NCBI GenBank assembly: GCA_027365055.1
Contig: DAHXOD010000002.1
Span: 1-42,672, forward strand
Source: a bacterium
GTDB lineage: Bacteria > Actinomycetota > Acidimicrobiia > Acidimicrobiales > RAAP-2
Length of the DNA stretch: 42,672 nucleotides
Reading direction: 5' to 3'
The notes under the pieces are model-generated. The model was given only the letters and a program-made list of their open reading frames with translations. It was not told the origin of the DNA and did no database searches. Positions within the stretch are counted from its first letter, which is position 1, and each line of letters opens with the position of its first letter. A program made the translations under genes and the position numbers. Positions 32,611 through 40,473 of the stretch are shown in pieces.

Positions 32611-34674
32611 GTGTCGGACACGGTGCGCAGTGCAAAGCGGGGAGCGACCAGCGGCGCCCATCCGGGTGCCAAACGGGCTGCTCGGCGGCCGCTGCGACCC
32701 GAGTCGTTTCTCGAGGGGCTCAACGAACGCCAGCGCGAGGCGGTGGTCCATGGCCGGGGGCCGCTGTTGGTGCTCGCCGGAGCCGGGTCGGGGAAGACGA
32801 AAGTGCTCACGAGCCGGATCGGCTACCTCGTGGCGTCAGGGGTGGTCGCGCCGCAGAGCGTCCTTGCCATAACGTTCACCAACAAGGCCGCCCGGGAGAT
32901 GAAGGAGCGCTTGGCCGCGTCACTCGGGGAGATCGCCTCGGAGATGTGGGTGTCCACGTTCCACAGCGCCTGCGTGAAACTGCTTCGGCCCTACGCCGAC
33001 CGGGTGGGTCTGACCCGGCGATTCACCATCCTCTCCGAGGACGACTGCAAGCGCCTGCTCCGCGATATCGCCGACGACCTCGACATCGACGTGAAGATGA
33101 TGCCGGTCGGCGGGGCCAAGGCGGCGATCAGCGCGGCCAAGAACCGTCTGGTCGATCCCCGCCGCTTCTCGTTGGACGCGGCCGATGCCCGCGCCAACGC
33201 ACAGGCGCGCCTCTACCGCGAGTACCAGTTGCGGATGGTGGCCTCGGACTGCGTCGACTTCGACGACCTGCTGGTCCACACGGTGACCCTGCTGCGCGAG
33301 CACACCGACGTGCGCGACCGCTACCGGGACCGGTTCCGCCAGGTGCTCGTCGACGAGTACCAGGACACCAACCGAGCCCAGAGCGACCTGGTCGAGCTCC
33401 TTGCCGGGGGCCATCTCGACCTCTGCTGCGTCGGTGACGCCGACCAGTCGATCTACGGGTTTCGGGCCGCAGACGTCGGGAACATCCTCTCCTTCGCGGA
33501 GACGTACCCGGGTGCCACCACGGTGCTGCTCGACCAGAATTTCCGCTCCACGGGGACCATTCTCGAAGCGGCCAACGCGGTGATCTCGCGCAACGCGGCC
33601 CGGCCCGAAAAGCACTTGTGGACGGACGCCGGCGAAGGGAGTCCGATCTCGTTGCGGGTCGCCGACGATGCCGAGGACGAAGCATGGTGGGTCGCGGACG
33701 AGGTGGCAGCGATGGTGGCCGCCGGTGGTCGAGCCGGGGACATCGCGATCCTCTGCCGTGCCAAGGCCTTGGCCCGTCCGATCGAGGCAGAGATCGTCCG
33801 CCGCGGCATCGCGTGCCGGACGGTCGGCGGCATTCCCTTCTTCGAACGGCGGGAGATCCGGGACCTGACCGCCTACTTGAAGCTCGCAGTCAATCCGAAC
33901 GACGAGCTCTCGTTCCGGCGCTGCGTCAACGTACCCCGTCGGGCGATCGGTGACTCCAGTGTCAAACGGATCCGCTCCTTTGCCCAGCGCTACGCCTTAC
34001 CCCTCGGGGAGGTCCTTGACCGTCGGTCAGAGATCGACGGTCTGCCGGTGCTGGCTGCCGCGGGCCTCGACCAGTTCGTCGACCTTCTCGATCGTATCCG
34101 GGACGCATCGGCCACCGAAGGTGCGCTGGGAGCGATCGATGCGGTTCTGGCCGACGGCGCCTACCTCCGCCAGTTGCTCGAAGCGGCGGTCGACGACGAG
34201 GAAGGGCGCTACCGGGAGGAGAGCATCGACCAGCTGCGGACGATCGCCGGCGACCATGGAACGATCGAATCACTTCTCGACATGGCCGGCCTGGTCACCG
34301 AGAGCGATGACCTGGGCGACGACCCGTCTCGGGTCGTGCTCATGACCATCCACGCCGCCAAGGGACTGGAATTCCCGACCGTGTTCGTGGTGGGGATGGA
34401 AGAAGGTGTCTTCCCGGACCGACGTTGTTTGGAAGGCGAACAACTCGAGGAAGAGCGCCGCTTGGCCTATGTGGCCATCACCCGGGCGGAACGCCGACTC
34501 TTCCTTTCGTACGCACGGCGCCGGCGGTTGGCTGATCAGGTGGTCGAGCACGACCGGAGCCGCTTTCTCGACGAGATCCCTGAAGCACTGCTGGCCGATC
34601 TCGACCTCCCATCGGACCCGACCATCGGTGCAGCCGATCGCTTCGCCGCTCTGCGAGCCAACCTCGGTGCGTGA
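32611..34674 (+). CDS. pcrA: UvrD/PcrA-type superfamily 1 DNA helicase
   Basis: 687 residues. SF1A helicase motifs occur in order: the Q motif LNERQREAV (about 37-45), Walker A AGAGSGKT (56-63), Ia ITFTNKAAREM, II DEYQDTN, III GDADQSIYGFRAAD, IV LDQNFRST, V TIHAAKGLEFPTVFVVGMEEG and VI AYVAITRAERRLFLSYA. This 3'-5' helicase acts in nucleotide excision repair and in removing RNA polymerase or recombinase from DNA. It lacks the C-terminal Tudor-like RNA-polymerase-binding tail of full-length PcrA (usually about 720-780 residues), ending soon after motif VI at RFAALRANLGA, so it may be the shorter UvrD2-like or actinobacterial form. GTG 32611 is preferred over GTG 32599, which sits inside a TAGTGT -10 box. 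It is 82 nt after the Pro/Glu-rich gene. Confidence 0.92.
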   Translation: MSDTVRSAKRGATSGAHPGAKRAARRPLRPESFLEGLNERQREAVVHGRGPLLVLAGAGSGKTKVLTSRIGYLVASGVVAPQSVLAITFTNKAAREMKERLAASLGEIASEMWVSTFHSACVKLLRPYADRVGLTRRFTILSEDDCKRLLRDIADDLDIDVKMMPVGGAKAAISAAKNRLVDPRRFSLDAADARANAQARLYREYQLRMVASDCVDFDDLLVHTVTLLREHTDVRDRYRDRFRQVLVDEYQDTNRAQSDLVELLAGGHLDLCCVGDADQSIYGFRAADVGNILSFAETYPGATTVLLDQNFRSTGTILEAANAVISRNAARPEKHLWTDAGEGSPISLRVADDAEDEAWWVADEVAAMVAAGGRAGDIAILCRAKALARPIEAEIVRRGIACRTVGGIPFFERREIRDLTAYLKLAVNPNDELSFRRCVNVPRRAIGDSSVKRIRSFAQRYALPLGEVLDRRSEIDGLPVLAAAGLDQFVDLLDRIRDASATEGALGAIDAVLADGAYLRQLLEAAVDDEEGRYREESIDQLRTIAGDHGTIESLLDMAGLVTESDDLGDDPSRVVLMTIHAAKGLEFPTVFVVGMEEGVFPDRRCLEGEQLEEERRLAYVAITRAERRLFLSYARRRRLADQVVEHDRSRFLDEIPEALLADLDLPSDPTIGAADRFAALRANLGA

Positions 34675-34759
34675 GCCTTCAGATCGATACACGACCGACG
34701 GCCCGGTCCGAGGATTGACACCGATTCCCCATGCGAGGTGGCTAACGTTCGGAACATCC

Positions 34760-36010
34760 ATGCGAACGTCCCGACCGAACCAATGGGCGGGGAAGCTGCT
34801 GAAGAAGAGAACGGCCACCCTGTCCAGAGCAGGGCACGAGCCTGCGCATAGCAGCTGGCGCTGGCTGCTAATTGTCGGAGTCTCGCTGACCACTGCGGGC
34901 TGCTCCCTCGTGACCACACCCCGGAACCCGGTGCTTTCCGGGCCGAGCTTTGCCCCGCCGGGAGAGATCGCGTACGCAGTCTGCCCGTCCGCCGTGACAC
35001 CGGTCGAGTTGTCCACCGGAACAGCCGAGGCGAACATCCCGCTTCCGGTCACCGGGACCCCGGGGATCGGTGCCGCCAGCATCGCCACCTCTCCCGGCGG
35101 ACATTGGGCTTACGTGGTGACGACCGAGGGGGTGCCGCCGGGAAGCCACCCGATCAGCTCGGTGCCGGTCACCACCGGGGTGACGCCTCAACCGTCCGGC
35201 TCGTCCGGGCAGAACGTGGTGATACCGGTCAACCTGGTCACCCAGCAGGCGGGCCGTCCCATCGATCTGCCCGGCTCCGGCCCGACCCACGGCATCGTGG
35301 TGCTCCCCGGAGGCCACACAGCGATCGCGGCCAGTGGAACGTCGGTGGTGCCGATCGACCTGACTCGTGATCGGGTGGGGACACCGCTCAATTTGGGGAC
35401 TGGGCACACCATCTTCGGTATGGCGCTCAACCCCGCGGGGACCTCGCTGTACGTGCTGGTGGCCGGCGGGGTGATTCCGGTGAACACAGTGGCCGCCACT
35501 GCGGGTGCCCCGATCGTGACCGGTCTCTCCGTTTCCTCGGTCTACTCACCTCACGGGATCGTGGTGTCGCCGGACGGAACGACCGTCTACGTGATCGGTC
35601 AAGGCGGTACCGACTACGGGGGTCGGGTGCTGCCCATCACTGCGGCCACCGGTGCGTTGCAACCCGAAGCCTCGTTCGATCGGTTCGGCATCGCCGATCC
35701 GGCGGCCGTGGCCATCACCCCTGACGGATCGACGCTCTACGTGGTGGATGCGGCCGACAATTGGATCAATCCTCTGCCGATCGCTTCGTTCGCTTCGCCT
35801 CCCGCCCCGATCCGCCTGCCGGTCCAAAGTGGCGGTCCCGCCGGCACCCAGCACCCGAGTGACATCGTCCTCGCTCCGGGCGGCGCGACTGCCTATCTCA
35901 TCGACGGGTTTGCCGATCTGGTGCCGTTCACCGTGGCCACCCACTCCTTCGGCCAACCGATCCCGGTCTGTTCGGGGGCGTCGTCGATGGCGATCGCTCC
36001 CGCACCCTGA
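34760..36010 (+). CDS. Beta-propeller (YVTN-like) lipoprotein
   Basis: 416 residues. Basic N-terminus (RTSRPNQWAGKLLKKR), a hydrophobic segment WRWLLIVGVSLTTAGC and a lipobox-like TAGC imply a lipid-anchored exported protein, though Thr at -3 is non-standard and the n-region is long. The rest is a series of blades of about 45-50 residues with patterns such as GIVVSPDGTTVYVIG, AVAITPDGSTLYVVD and DIVLAPGGATAYLID, the YVTN-type beta-propeller. Such proteins bind ligands or cell-surface partners; no catalytic residues are apparent. ATG 34760 is chosen because the signal sequence begins there. The 85-nt gap to the helicase contains TTGACA (34715) and TAACGT (34743), but their 22-nt spacing is too long for a normal promoter. 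Confidence 0.75.
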   Translation: MRTSRPNQWAGKLLKKRTATLSRAGHEPAHSSWRWLLIVGVSLTTAGCSLVTTPRNPVLSGPSFAPPGEIAYAVCPSAVTPVELSTGTAEANIPLPVTGTPGIGAASIATSPGGHWAYVVTTEGVPPGSHPISSVPVTTGVTPQPSGSSGQNVVIPVNLVTQQAGRPIDLPGSGPTHGIVVLPGGHTAIAASGTSVVPIDLTRDRVGTPLNLGTGHTIFGMALNPAGTSLYVLVAGGVIPVNTVAATAGAPIVTGLSVSSVYSPHGIVVSPDGTTVYVIGQGGTDYGGRVLPITAATGALQPEASFDRFGIADPAAVAITPDGSTLYVVDAADNWINPLPIASFASPPAPIRLPVQSGGPAGTQHPSDIVLAPGGATAYLIDGFADLVPFTVATHSFGQPIPVCSGASSMAIAPAP

Positions 36011-36045
36011 CCGGGACCCCCATGGGTCCTGAGGTCGTGGTTCCT

Positions 36046-36065
36046 GCGGTGCAGTTGCGCACCGC
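36046..36065. terminator. Hairpin between convergent propeller and acyltransferase genes
   Basis: GCGGTGC-AGTTGC-GCACCGC is a perfect 7-bp stem with a 6-nt loop in the 114-nt convergent gap; CTGTTGT follows on the plus strand, a weak T-rich tail. Confidence 0.6.
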
Positions 36066-36106
36066 CTGTTGTACTGGGCGACAGCCGCGCGCACCCACTG
36101 CCGACC

Positions 36107-36134
36107 GCGCTCAGTCGTCAGCGCTCAGTCGTCA
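36107..36134. repeat. 14-bp tandem duplication spanning a stop codon
   Basis: GCGCTCAGTCGTCA occurs at 36107-36120 and 36121-36134 without mismatch. The second copy includes the TGA stop (36127-36125, minus strand) of the acyltransferase gene, so a second TGA lies 14 nt downstream. Confidence 0.95.
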
Positions 36135-37648
36135 GTGGCGCTTAGGTCCCCGCAGTCGGACACCAGCGCGGCGCGGCGCGCCTCCTCGTTCCGATAGGTC
36201 GCAGGTTCCAACTGGGCGGCGGCCAGCAGTTCGTCCAGGGCCAGGGGGATGGCGCCGGCGAACTCCCAGACCTTCGGGATCGACTCGGGGCAGGCCATGA
36301 TCCCCCAGTACATTGCCCCGCGGTAGCTCATGATGGTGACGTTGAGCCCCATCCCTTCCATGACCGGTCCGAGGGGGAAGCCGGCCTGCATCTCGGCTCC
36401 AGCCAGGTAGAGGGGGAAGTCGGGACCGGGGACGTTCGAGACGACCAGGTTTGCGACGGGACGGTGGCGGTCGGCCAGGTGCATACGGCTGTAGAGGCGG
36501 GCGGCATTGGCGAACAGGTTCGGTGTGGCGTGCTCGGCCCAGTTGAGCAAGGTGTCGGCCCCGAGGGCATGGTGCTCTTCCTTGGCACCGAGCGTGCCCG
36601 CTCGGATGGCTCCCAGGCGCTCGATCGGATCGTCGATCTGGGTGGGCAACTGCACGAACATCGAAGACACCTTGTTCGACCCGTAGGCGTTCGGCCCGGT
36701 GGACGCGACCGACACCGGCACCACCGCCACCAGCGGCTTGTCCGGGAGCTCTTCCCCGTCGACCAGGAACGAGCGCAGGGCGCCGGTGCACACCGCCAGC
36801 ACCACGTCGTTGACAGTGGAACCGGTCGCCGATTTGAGCCGCTTGACGTCGGCGAGCCCGATGGCGCTGAACGCCACCGAGCGGTGCTTGGTCAGTGACC
36901 GGTTGAAGGAGGTACGCGGTGCCGACAACGGGAGCGCGGCCTTCCCCCGGCCGGGTCGGTCCTCGGACACGCTCCGGACCTTGCGGACATCGAGGATCCG
37001 CTGGCTGGTCCGCAGCACGTCCTTGGTGATCTCGAACGGGCGGAGCGTGCGTGCCACCAGGGCCTGGGCCATGAGGTCGAGCCCTGACGGGAGCGGGCGG
37101 TCGGAGCCTTCGGGCTGCCAGGGCGGGGTGATGGGCGGGGGGTCGGCTTCGAGGTCGAAGAGGACCGACAGCAGGGCGGCGCCCGACACCCCGTCGATGG
37201 TGGAGTGGTGCATCTTGATGATGCAGGCGATCCTCCCGCCGGCCAGTCCTTCGACGACCCGCATCTCCCACAGGGGTTTGGACCGGTCGATCTGCTGACC
37301 GCCGAATTCGCCGGCCAGCTCCGCCAGCTCCCGCAGGCCGCCCGGACGGGGGAGCGCGGCCAGGCGCACGTGGTAGTCGATGTCGAACGCCGGGTCGTCG
37401 ACCCACACCGGATGGCCGAGGTGGAACGGGACCTCGAGGAGGCGTCGCTGGAACACCGGCGCCTGCGGAACGCGCTCCGCGATCGACCCCTTGATCCGGG
37501 TGAACGAGTAGCCACCGGGAATGGTCGTGGGATCGAAGGTCATCGTCATCGCTACGTGCATGTGGAGGCACGGTGCTTCGAGGTAGAGGAAGCTCGCGTC
37601 GAGCCCGCTCAGCCGTTCCACGGGTTCTCCCACCGTCCCATCGCCCAC
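36125..37648 (-). CDS. Wax ester synthase/diacylglycerol O-acyltransferase (WS/DGAT)
   Basis: 507 residues with the active-site motif HHSTIDG at 147-153 (HHxxxDG; His148 is the presumed base), the N-terminal LSGLDASFLYLEAP and GHPVWVDDP, and the C-terminal NLVVSNVPGPDFPLYLAGA and GLNVTIMSYRG. These enzymes esterify fatty alcohols or diacylglycerol with acyl-CoA to make wax esters or triacylglycerol on the inner membrane face, a storage trait common in actinobacteria. It starts at GTG 37648; internal GTG codons a few residues later are alternatives. The divergent neighbour is a membrane-anchored esterase, a plausible lipid-turnover partner. A perfect 16-bp tandem duplication sits in the intervening promoter region. 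Confidence 0.93.
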   Translation of the reverse strand: MGDGTVGEPVERLSGLDASFLYLEAPCLHMHVAMTMTFDPTTIPGGYSFTRIKGSIAERVPQAPVFQRRLLEVPFHLGHPVWVDDPAFDIDYHVRLAALPRPGGLRELAELAGEFGGQQIDRSKPLWEMRVVEGLAGGRIACIIKMHHSTIDGVSGAALLSVLFDLEADPPPITPPWQPEGSDRPLPSGLDLMAQALVARTLRPFEITKDVLRTSQRILDVRKVRSVSEDRPGRGKAALPLSAPRTSFNRSLTKHRSVAFSAIGLADVKRLKSATGSTVNDVVLAVCTGALRSFLVDGEELPDKPLVAVVPVSVASTGPNAYGSNKVSSMFVQLPTQIDDPIERLGAIRAGTLGAKEEHHALGADTLLNWAEHATPNLFANAARLYSRMHLADRHRPVANLVVSNVPGPDFPLYLAGAEMQAGFPLGPVMEGMGLNVTIMSYRGAMYWGIMACPESIPKVWEFAGAIPLALDELLAAAQLEPATYRNEEARRAALVSDCGDLSATDD

Positions 37649-37672
37649 CGGTCTTTCGTCGTCCGAGTCATC

Positions 37673-37704
37673 TGCTCACGATTGCCACTGCTCACGATTG
37701 CCAC
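37673..37704. repeat. 16-bp tandem duplication in a divergent promoter region
   Basis: TGCTCACGATTGCCAC occurs at 37673-37688 and 37689-37704 without mismatch, in the 85-nt gap between the acyltransferase (start 37648, minus) and the esterase (start 37734, plus). A duplication here could change promoter spacing or double a binding site for either gene. Confidence 0.95.
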
Positions 37705-37733
37705 CCGGCACCGACCCGGTGTTTCATAGTGCG

Positions 37734-38999
37734 GTGCCGTGGGTCTTTCTCGCAGTCAGCATGGTCGGTGGACTCTGCACGGTCAACGCCTTTCTCCCGA
37801 TCCGTCGCGAGCCGTACACGGTGGCGAGCTTCGTGCTGGCATGGGCCCCTGGGGAACTCCCGTTGCAGGTGCTGGCCGTCCAGGTGGCCGGCACGCTGAT
37901 CTTTGCCCACTTCGGCGCGTTCTCCCACTGGCCCGGTTGGACCGGCCTTGCCGTCGCCGTGCTGTCGTGGATCGGGCTGGTCTGGTTGGCCGTAGTCGCA
38001 CACCGGGCGGGGGCGTTGGTCGAAGACGCGCTCGCCCGGGGGGCGGGCGGAGCCTCGCCGCCCCCCGGGTTCCGGCCGGGTCCGGTCTGGAACACCTGGT
38101 GGCGGCTGAGCATTGCCGTGCCCTTCCGGTTTCGCCGAATCCAGCGGATCCGGAACATCGACTACTGGGGGGACGGGATCGCCCGGCACCGGCTCGACGT
38201 GATCCGGCTTCGGAGAGGATCGTCGGGACCGGAACTGCGCCCGGTCATGGTCTACATCCACGGTGGTGCCTGGGTGATCGGCGACAAGCGTCAGCAGGGC
38301 CTTCCGCTGTTGCACGAGCTGGCCGCTCGGGGGTGGGTGTGCGTTGCCATCAACTACCGGCTCTCCCCGAAGGCGGTCTGGCCGAGCCATATCGTCGACT
38401 CGAAGCGGGCGGTGGCATGGGTGAAGGAGCACATCGCCGACTACGGAGGGGACCCCGGGTTCGTTGCCGTCTCCGGTGGCTCCGCCGGCGGGCAACTCGC
38501 CTCGCTGGTGGCCCTCACCCCCGGCGCAGCCGAGTGGCAACCCGGCTTCGAGGATGCCGACACCTCCGTGGACGCCGCTGTCTGTTTCTACGGCGCTGCC
38601 GACCTGACCGGCGATCCGGAGCTCTCCGGGTCGTTCGGACCGGGGTTCCTACGTCTCGTCGAACGCTATGTGATGCAGCAGCCGATCACGTCGGATCGGG
38701 AGCGCTTCGTCAGAGCGTCCCCCATCGAACGGGTGGGACTCGATGCACCCCCGATGTTCGTGCTGCACGGCAGCAACGACACCCTGGTGTCGGTCGCGGT
38801 CGCCCGAAGGTTCGTGGTTCGTCTGCGCGAGGTCTCGCGGGCGCCGGTCGTCTCCGTCGAGCTTCCCCTCGCGCAACACGCCTTCGACATCCTGGCGTCG
38901 ATCCGTTGCCGTCACACCACGATGGGTGTCGTCCGCTTTCTCGAAGGTGTTCGCGTCGGGACGACTCCGGAGTTCCGCGTCGGCCCGCCGGAGTGCTAG
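37734..38999 (+). CDS. Membrane-anchored HSL-type carboxylesterase
   Basis: 421 residues. The N-terminus carries about three hydrophobic segments (VFLAVSMVGGL, ASFVLAWAPGELPLQVLAVQVAG, WTGLAVAVLSWIGLVWLAVV). A hormone-sensitive-lipase-type alpha/beta hydrolase follows from about residue 135, with the oxyanion HGG at 176-178, Ser250 in SGGSAGG, Asp349 in HGSNDTLV and His382 in LAQHAFD. It probably hydrolyses acyl esters at the membrane; mycobacterial Lip proteins with this layout act on lipid esters. GTG 37734 is preferred over TTG 37698 because homology starts at PWVFLAVSMVG. It lies divergent to WS/DGAT, which suggests linked synthesis and mobilisation of storage lipid. Confidence 0.87.
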   Translation: MPWVFLAVSMVGGLCTVNAFLPIRREPYTVASFVLAWAPGELPLQVLAVQVAGTLIFAHFGAFSHWPGWTGLAVAVLSWIGLVWLAVVAHRAGALVEDALARGAGGASPPPGFRPGPVWNTWWRLSIAVPFRFRRIQRIRNIDYWGDGIARHRLDVIRLRRGSSGPELRPVMVYIHGGAWVIGDKRQQGLPLLHELAARGWVCVAINYRLSPKAVWPSHIVDSKRAVAWVKEHIADYGGDPGFVAVSGGSAGGQLASLVALTPGAAEWQPGFEDADTSVDAAVCFYGAADLTGDPELSGSFGPGFLRLVERYVMQQPITSDRERFVRASPIERVGLDAPPMFVLHGSNDTLVSVAVARRFVVRLREVSRAPVVSVELPLAQHAFDILASIRCRHTTMGVVRFLEGVRVGTTPEFRVGPPEC

Positions 39000-39099
39000 A
39001 CAGACCCGGGAGTTTCTGACGTAGAGTCACATCACGGTGGACGAGGTCCGGGGAGGGTCCCGACCGGTCGCCGTCTGACGCCGAGCGCAAGGGGGAAGT

Positions 39100-40407
39100 G
39101 TGGTCTCAGCATCGCGAAGGATGCGGATGGCGGCGGTAGGGGCGGCCCTCCTGGTCGCCGTCGTCGGCACGGCGTGCAGCTCTACCAACTCGTCCACGAC
39201 CGCCACCACGGCCGCCGGTGGTTCGGCGAAGATCCCGGCGAGTGCCTTCAGCGACCGAACTGGGATCACCCGCACCACCGTCCAGGTCGGGAACATCTCG
39301 ACCCTCAACATCGGCGGCCTCTTCAAAGGGGCACTGGTCGGCACCCAGGCCTACGCCGCCTACGTCAACTCCACTGGCGGGATCAACGGCCGGAAGATCG
39401 TCGTGAGCAGCGGAGCCGACCAGTTCAACAACGGCGCGCTGAACAAGGCGCTCCCCCAGACGGCGATCCAGAACGACTTCGCGCTGGTTGGGGGCTTCAG
39501 CCTCAACGACGGCTACGGCGGTGCCGTCCTGGCCCAGAACCCGGGAATGCCCGATGTGTCGGTGGTCCTCGATCCGGCGACCAACAAGCTCCCCAACGTC
39601 TTCAGCCCGGTGCCGGAGAACACCGGCTGGGAGACCGGGCCGCTCCAGTACTTCAAGGACAAGTACCCCACCGAGGTCAAGGCGGTCGGCACCCTGGTGG
39701 CCACGTCCCCGTCGGCAGTCACCGACTGGAACGGTGAGAAGGCGGCCATGGAGCACCTGGGCTACAAGGTCGTTTACCAGCCCCAGTACCCGGTCACCCA
39801 GACCGATTTCACCCAGTACGTGATCGCGATGCGGAACGCCGGGGTGAAGATGCTGTTCCTCGACCAGATGCCCGCGAATTACGCCTCGGCGGTGATCAAG
39901 GCCCTGAACGACCAGAACTACCACCCGGTAGTGGTCTTCGGTGCGGCCACCTACAGCTCCAACCTCGTGCACGACTCCGGTGGGGCGGCCGCAGTCCAGG
40001 GGATGTACCTCGAGCAGAACGCCTCCCTCTACCTCGGCGAGGACCGGAACCTGATCCCCGCGGTGGGAACGTTCCTCCACTGGGTCGCGGTGGCGTCGCC
40101 CGGGTTCAAGCCGGATCTGTTCACCATGTACGGCTGGGTGTCGGCCGAGCTGTTCAGCCAGGCCCTGAAGAACGCCGGCTCCAATCCCAGCCGGGGCTCG
40201 CTGTTGCAGGCTCTGTCGAAGATCACCACGTTCAACGCCAACAACCTGATCTCCACCACCAACCCGGCGGCCAAGACCAACGGGTCCTGTTACCTCCTGG
40301 CCCGGATCAACAACGGCCAGTTCCAACGGCTGGCGGATCCTCCGGTCTCGAGCAGCACCGGGGGCTACCGGTGCAACGGCACCTACTACCTGCACACCAA
40401 AGCGTGA
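39100..40407 (+). CDS. ABC transporter substrate-binding lipoprotein (Leu/Ile/Val-type)
   Basis: 435 residues. The signal peptide (SRRMRMAAVGAALLVAVVGTAC) ends in a lipobox with Cys26, then a Ser/Thr-rich linker. The mature part is a periplasmic-binding-protein type I fold of the Leu/Ile/Val (LivK) family (VNSTGGINGRKIVV, FALVGGFSLNDGYG, DQMPANYASAVIKALNDQNY). The ligand could be an amino acid, an amide or an aromatic acid; family members vary. It starts at GTG 39100 after AAGGGGGAAG. A TAGAGT hexamer at 39022-39027 is the likely -10, giving a leader of about 65 nt. It is followed by fused permease and ATPase genes of the same transporter. Confidence 0.9.
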   Translation: MVSASRRMRMAAVGAALLVAVVGTACSSTNSSTTATTAAGGSAKIPASAFSDRTGITRTTVQVGNISTLNIGGLFKGALVGTQAYAAYVNSTGGINGRKIVVSSGADQFNNGALNKALPQTAIQNDFALVGGFSLNDGYGGAVLAQNPGMPDVSVVLDPATNKLPNVFSPVPENTGWETGPLQYFKDKYPTEVKAVGTLVATSPSAVTDWNGEKAAMEHLGYKVVYQPQYPVTQTDFTQYVIAMRNAGVKMLFLDQMPANYASAVIKALNDQNYHPVVVFGAATYSSNLVHDSGGAAAVQGMYLEQNASLYLGEDRNLIPAVGTFLHWVAVASPGFKPDLFTMYGWVSAELFSQALKNAGSNPSRGSLLQALSKITTFNANNLISTTNPAAKTNGSCYLLARINNGQFQRLADPPVSSSTGGYRCNGTYYLHTKA

Positions 40408-40473
40408 GCGGGTCGGAAGGTGGCAACGACGCCTGAGGTGCGGCGACGGTGATGGGATCGGGAGGGTGATCCG

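Noticed and set aside
34715-34748. TTGACA/TAACGT promoter before the propeller lipoprotein
   Set aside because: The 22-nt spacing is outside the usual 16-19 nt.
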